Shown in pieces: positions 30,999-33,926 of a stretch of DNA of 33,926 nucleotides. The translations under genes and the position numbers were made by a program. The DNA lies in contig JAFXQT010000008.1 in NCBI GenBank assembly GCA_017526905.1, forward strand, positions 1 through 33,926, read 5' to 3'. The notes beneath the pieces were generated by a model. That model was not told the origin of the DNA. It ran no database searches and saw nothing but the letters and a program-made list of their open reading frames with translations. How positions within the stretch are numbered: the first letter of the stretch is position 1; each line of letters begins with the position of its first letter. The DNA comes from Bacteroidaceae bacterium (GTDB lineage: Bacteria > Bacteroidota > Bacteroidia > Bacteroidales > Bacteroidaceae).

Positions 30999-32156
30999 AT
31001 GGCCAAGAAAGCAGGTCCAACCTATGATGATGTGGCACGTGAAATTGCCGCTGGTGACTTTCGTCCTGTCTATTATCTGATGGGCGAAGAACCCTATTAT
31101 ATCAACCTGCTATGTGATTTAATTGTAGAGAAAGCACTGAAAGAGGAAGAGCGCGATTTCAATCTGACCCTCTTGTATGGCCCGGACACGAATGGGGCAG
31201 AGGTGGTTAATGCGGCCAAGCGCTACCCCATGATGGCCGAGCGGCAAGTGGTGGTAGTGCGTGAGGCGCAGAACCTGGATGGGCGCGATGCCTTGGCTTT
31301 CTACTGCCAGAAACCATTGTTGTCCACCGTGCTGGTGATTTGTCATCCGCATGGCACTCTCGACCGTCGAACAAAGCTCGCAACGGAGATTTCACGCGCT
31401 GGAATCGTCTTTGAATCGAACAAGATTTATGAGAATCAACTGCCTGGTTTTGTTAATACTTACGTGCGAAACAAGGGGGTTGAGATTGAAGCAAATGCCA
31501 ATTACCTCCTATGTGAGTACGTAGGCGCGGATCTCAGCCGCCTTACAGGCGAGCTTGACAAACTCATTATTGCCATGCAGCCACAGATGGTTGCAACGGA
31601 TGGGGTGGGAGCCGCTTCCAATTTGGATGCAAACTCGGTTAGTTCCAACTTGACCTCAAACCCTGCTGCTGCAAACCTCGCTGATCCGGCCGCCGCAAAT
31701 ACGGGCACTGGCACAAGGAGCGCTAAGATGATCACAGCCCAACTGATCCAAGACAATATAGGTATATCCAAAGACTATAACACGTTCGAACTGACCGATG
31801 CCCTTGGAACGAAGGATGTGAAGAAGGCAATGCGTATTGTGAAATATTTTGACAGCAATCCGAAGAATTTTGCATTGCAGCCAACGCTGGCCACATTGTT
31901 CCGTTATTTCTCCGATTTACTGTTGGCTTTCTATTCGCCTGTGCGCACGGAAGCGGGTGTTGCTGCATGGTTGGAACAGTCGGCTTGGCAAGTCCGGAAG
32001 AACGTAATGCCAGCCATGCGAAATTACACCGCAATGAAGGCTTTTCAGATTGTAGGCGAAATACGCAAAATTGACGGGGCATCCAAGGGGGTGGGAGGCC
32101 AGCATACCACCGATGGAGACCTCCTGAAAGAGCTCGTTTATTTCATTCTGCACTGA
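30999..32156 (+). CDS. holA: DNA polymerase III delta subunit HolA, with low-complexity insert
   Basis: Subunit of the clamp loader that opens the beta clamp. Of 385 residues, the N-terminal domain has FRPVYYLMGEEPYYINLLCDLI (21-42), the family loop and QVVVVREAQNL (83-93). VLVICHPHGTLDRR and ELDKLIIAM (185-193) follow, then domain II/III with ITAQLIQDNIGISKDYNTFELTDALGTKD and LFRYFSDLLLAFYSP. Between ELDKLIIAM and the normally close ITAQLIQDNIGISKDYN lies an insert of about 48 residues (195-243) rich in Ala, Asn, Ser and Thr. It is in frame, and the rest of the protein is intact. The DNA of the insert looks repetitive in AAC/GCT codons. Follows AMP nucleosidase. Confidence 0.93.
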   Translation: MAKKAGPTYDDVAREIAAGDFRPVYYLMGEEPYYINLLCDLIVEKALKEEERDFNLTLLYGPDTNGAEVVNAAKRYPMMAERQVVVVREAQNLDGRDALAFYCQKPLLSTVLVICHPHGTLDRRTKLATEISRAGIVFESNKIYENQLPGFVNTYVRNKGVEIEANANYLLCEYVGADLSRLTGELDKLIIAMQPQMVATDGVGAASNLDANSVSSNLTSNPAAANLADPAAANTGTGTRSAKMITAQLIQDNIGISKDYNTFELTDALGTKDVKKAMRIVKYFDSNPKNFALQPTLATLFRYFSDLLLAFYSPVRTEAGVAAWLEQSAWQVRKNVMPAMRNYTAMKAFQIVGEIRKIDGASKGVGGQHTTDGDLLKELVYFILH

Positions 32157-32920
32157 TTTCCTCTCTGGATGGTCGTTTCTTCCTGACACAGTTTTTGTCA
32201 CCTACCAATCCTGTTTTTCAGTTGTTTTGAAGGAAAACAAGCGTGCTGAGAATCGCTCAGAATCGTTTGTTTGTACATTTCCCAGGCTCCATTTCATTCT
32301 GGGCGTTTTTCACGTTTTAGTGCGCTTCCGGATTTCCGTTTGCAAACTTTTACATTTATTTCACCAAATCGCATTTGTAAATCTAAAGTGAGGGAGAGGC
32401 AAAGATGTGTAATTTCTAAATTTATTTACAAAGGCGAACCAATTTAGAAAGAAGAAAGTTTACCTTTTGAAATCTAAACACGACAAATTAAAAAGATAAA
32501 CGAATAATTATACGTATGGTTTTGCTCTTTCTATATCATTAAATATAAGTTAGTTATATGTTTTGTTTATATCTTTTAGCCTCTAAATTCATGCTTTTTC
32601 TGGCATTTTGAGCCAGAATATGGATGGAGGGTCCAATTTTATCGGTAATAACTAAATTAAACTTAGTTAGTTAAGTGGTAATAACTAAAGTGGTTTATTT
32701 AACCAAATCAGATGTCTCCTTAATTCTTTAGGTTTATAAATACAAATTTAGCGTATATGTGGTTTTACTTATTGAATTTGTAAATCTTCATAGATTCCGA
32801 TACTTAAATTTTCAACTTTATTAAGCAAAAATTTGGCGGATTCAGAACTTTTACTTTACTTTGCAGCGTCAAAACCGGAGGAGGTGTCATAGCCTCTGAC
32901 AAATGCGATACGATTACAGC
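32157..32920. other. AT-rich gap without genes
   Basis: About 760 bp with no plausible coding frame and far lower GC than the rest of the window. Visible are two direct copies of GGTAATAACTAAA (from 32644 and 32677) around an inverted repeat TAACTAA...TTAGTTA, and a near-consensus promoter for the next gene at its end. An antisense frame at 32804-33394 overlaps the regulator gene and is not convincing. A small RNA or long regulatory region is possible, not shown. Confidence 0.7.
32832..32863 (+). promoter_or_regulatory. Near-consensus promoter of the XRE regulator
   Basis: A -33 TTTG (32832-32835) and a -7 TACTTTG (32857-32863), one base short of TAnnTTTG, are spaced by 21 bp. The leader to the ATG at 32921 would be about 50 nt and contains GAGG...CCTC arms (32881-32896). 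Confidence 0.45.
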
Positions 32921-33400
32921 ATGAATAATAGAATACAACAAGTACGTCAGCACACCAATCTCTCTCAAAAAGATTTTGCTGCTCTCACTGGTATTTCTGC
33001 TGCTACCCTTTCGCAGATCCTTTCTGGTAAGCAAGCGCCCACGATAAAGACTATTGAAGCTATTCATAGTGCACTGCCCGAAATCAGTTTGGACTGGCTT
33101 ATGTTTGGCAAGGGTGAAATGCTCCAGGCAGATCAGGTTGCCGAAGGCTCTCAACCTGAAGTTACCTCTGCACATGCTGAGGTCTCGCAACGGTTCGAGC
33201 GTGAATCCAATATTGGAGGAATGCAGGCTACCCTTTTCGCCCCTTACGATGATCAACGCAGGCGTAATGAAAATCCAGCCAAGGCGAATCCTTCGGACGA
33301 TGGGAAAAAAACCGACAAGCGGCAACGCTATATTACAGAGATACGCGTGTTCTATAGTGATGGAACGTTCGAGTCCTTTGCGGGCAATAAACAACCTTAG
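32921..33400 (+). CDS. XRE-family helix-turn-helix regulator
   Basis: A 160-residue-class DNA-binding protein. The start at 32921 (MNNRIQQVRQHTNLSQ) is preferred over an ATG at 32903 because relatives begin right at the first helix. The HTH spans about residues 4-62: LSQKDFAALTGISAATLSQILSGKQAPTIKTIEAI, then LPEISLDWLMFGKGEML, a common Bacteroidales form. The middle is polar and probably disordered. The C-terminus has a short strand-rich motif ITEIRVFYSDGTFESF, also seen in related Bacteroidales regulators, perhaps for oligomerisation. No neighbour suggests a target; it stands alone between the AT-rich gap and a strong terminator. Confidence 0.85.
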   Translation: MNNRIQQVRQHTNLSQKDFAALTGISAATLSQILSGKQAPTIKTIEAIHSALPEISLDWLMFGKGEMLQADQVAEGSQPEVTSAHAEVSQRFERESNIGGMQATLFAPYDDQRRRNENPAKANPSDDGKKTDKRQRYITEIRVFYSDGTFESFAGNKQP

Positions 33401-33525
33401 GCGTCGTCTCTCCGATAAGATTTGAAGCTACAGAGCGACCTTTTTTCATAAGCATATCCATATATCACTTTTACCCAAAAGACAGATCGGTGTCGTTTTC
33501 TACTCCTTATTTTTCTGCACCGGTC

Positions 33526-33567
33526 AAAAGGGGCTTCCTCCCGTGAGGGACGAGGTCCCCTTTTTTT
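33526..33567 (+). terminator. Rho-independent terminator after the regulator
   Basis: AAAAGGGG (33526-33533) pairs with CCCCTTTT (33557-33564), inner arms CCTC/GAGG (33537-33540 with 33552-33555), followed by a run of seven T. It lies 125 bp after the regulator stop. The gap between holds nothing else recognisable. Confidence 0.85.
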
Positions 33568-33628
33568 AAGTACCACCCAGCATGGGCGTGCGCTATAGGT
33601 GCAAGCTACCCCCCCCAGGAAAAGTGAA

Positions 33629-33904
33629 AAACACAAATGTACCTGCGTACCTGCGTACCTGCGTACGTGCGTGCCAGGAAGCCTTTCGCCCCCACGTGCA
33701 AAATGAAAAAACACAAATGTACCTGCGTACGTGCGTTCCAGGAAGCCTTTCGCCCCCCCACGTGCAAAATGAAAAAACACAAATGTACCTGCGTACGTGC
33801 GTACCTGCGTACCTGCGTGCCAGGAAGCCTTTCGCCCCCACGTGCAAATGAAAAACACAAATGTACATGTGTACGTGCGTACAAGCGTACAAGCGTACCT
33901 GCGT
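33629..33904. repeat. Compound minisatellite with 8-bp subrepeats
   Basis: Four units start with ACACAAATGTAC at 33631, 33711, 33777 and 33855. Each holds a variable number of 8-bp subunits (GTACCTGC, GTACGTGC; in the last unit also GTACAAGC). The first three continue with CCAGGAAGCCTTTCGCC, a run of C, CACGTGCAAA and an A-rich stretch. Unit lengths of 80, 66 and 78 bp differ mainly by whole 8-bp subunits. Frames through it encode only repeat peptides (YLRTCVPA or its antisense) and are not genes. The array approaches the right edge of the window. Confidence 0.9.
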
Positions 33905-33926
33905 CAGCTGGCTACCATTGTCTGAT

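Noticed and set aside
33397-33892. Several open frames through the minisatellite on both strands
   Set aside because: They encode only repeat peptides such as YLRTCVPA or RRYAGTFVF and shift with repeat number; no start or neighbour supports a gene.

Overview
The window looks like the chromosome of a Bacteroidales bacterium, most likely Prevotellaceae-like and fairly GC-rich. The evidence is a SusC/SusD pair, an Oar-type TonB-dependent receptor with a BACON/OB-fold lipoprotein, two DUF4837 lipoproteins, a protein with a type IX secretion (T9SS) sorting domain, a FadL/OmpP1 porin, and repeated copies of the Bacteroidetes promoter element TAnnTTTG. Species cannot be fixed from the sequence alone.

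Positions 1-10400 are a plus-strand block of mostly housekeeping genes: DUF4837 lipoprotein, pdxA, a sigma-54 activator without receiver domain, lptE, a TPR-type protein, secG, a GH115 alpha-glucuronidase, ffh and folD. The DUF4837 and lptE genes both begin inside the same dispersed repeat. It consists of a 7-bp tandem repeat, then an ATG reading MSNIF-KS, then a GC-rich part read in the same frame as RSLP, and it forms an unusual N-terminal extension in front of each lipoprotein signal.

Positions 10430-20050 are on the minus strand. They hold an uncharacterised membrane-anchored protein and a compact polysaccharide-utilisation operon read susC, susD, then a GH85 endo-beta-N-acetylglucosaminidase with a C-terminal T9SS signal. 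SusC would import N-glycans, SusD would bind them, and the GH85 enzyme would release them from glycoproteins. No regulator lies next to it.

Positions 20050-26290 hold a structured non-coding stretch, five palindromic 23-bp tandem repeats, tRNA-His with a near-perfect promoter and terminator, and a minus-strand pair: an Oar-like receptor followed by a five-domain BACON/OB-fold lipoprotein. Divergently, a second DUF4837 lipoprotein and a FadL porin run on the plus strand. A short orphan HSDR_N (PD-(D/E)xK) protein lies convergent to the porin, then AMP nucleosidase and holA (with an unusual low-complexity insert) follow on the plus strand.

The right end is different: about 760 bp of AT-rich sequence without genes, an XRE-type regulator, a strong terminator, and a GC-rich minisatellite with 8-bp subrepeats running to the edge. 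No CRISPR array, insertion sequence or prophage is visible. The most novel-looking signals are the translated repeat cassettes and the two GTAC-rich tandem repeat arrays.
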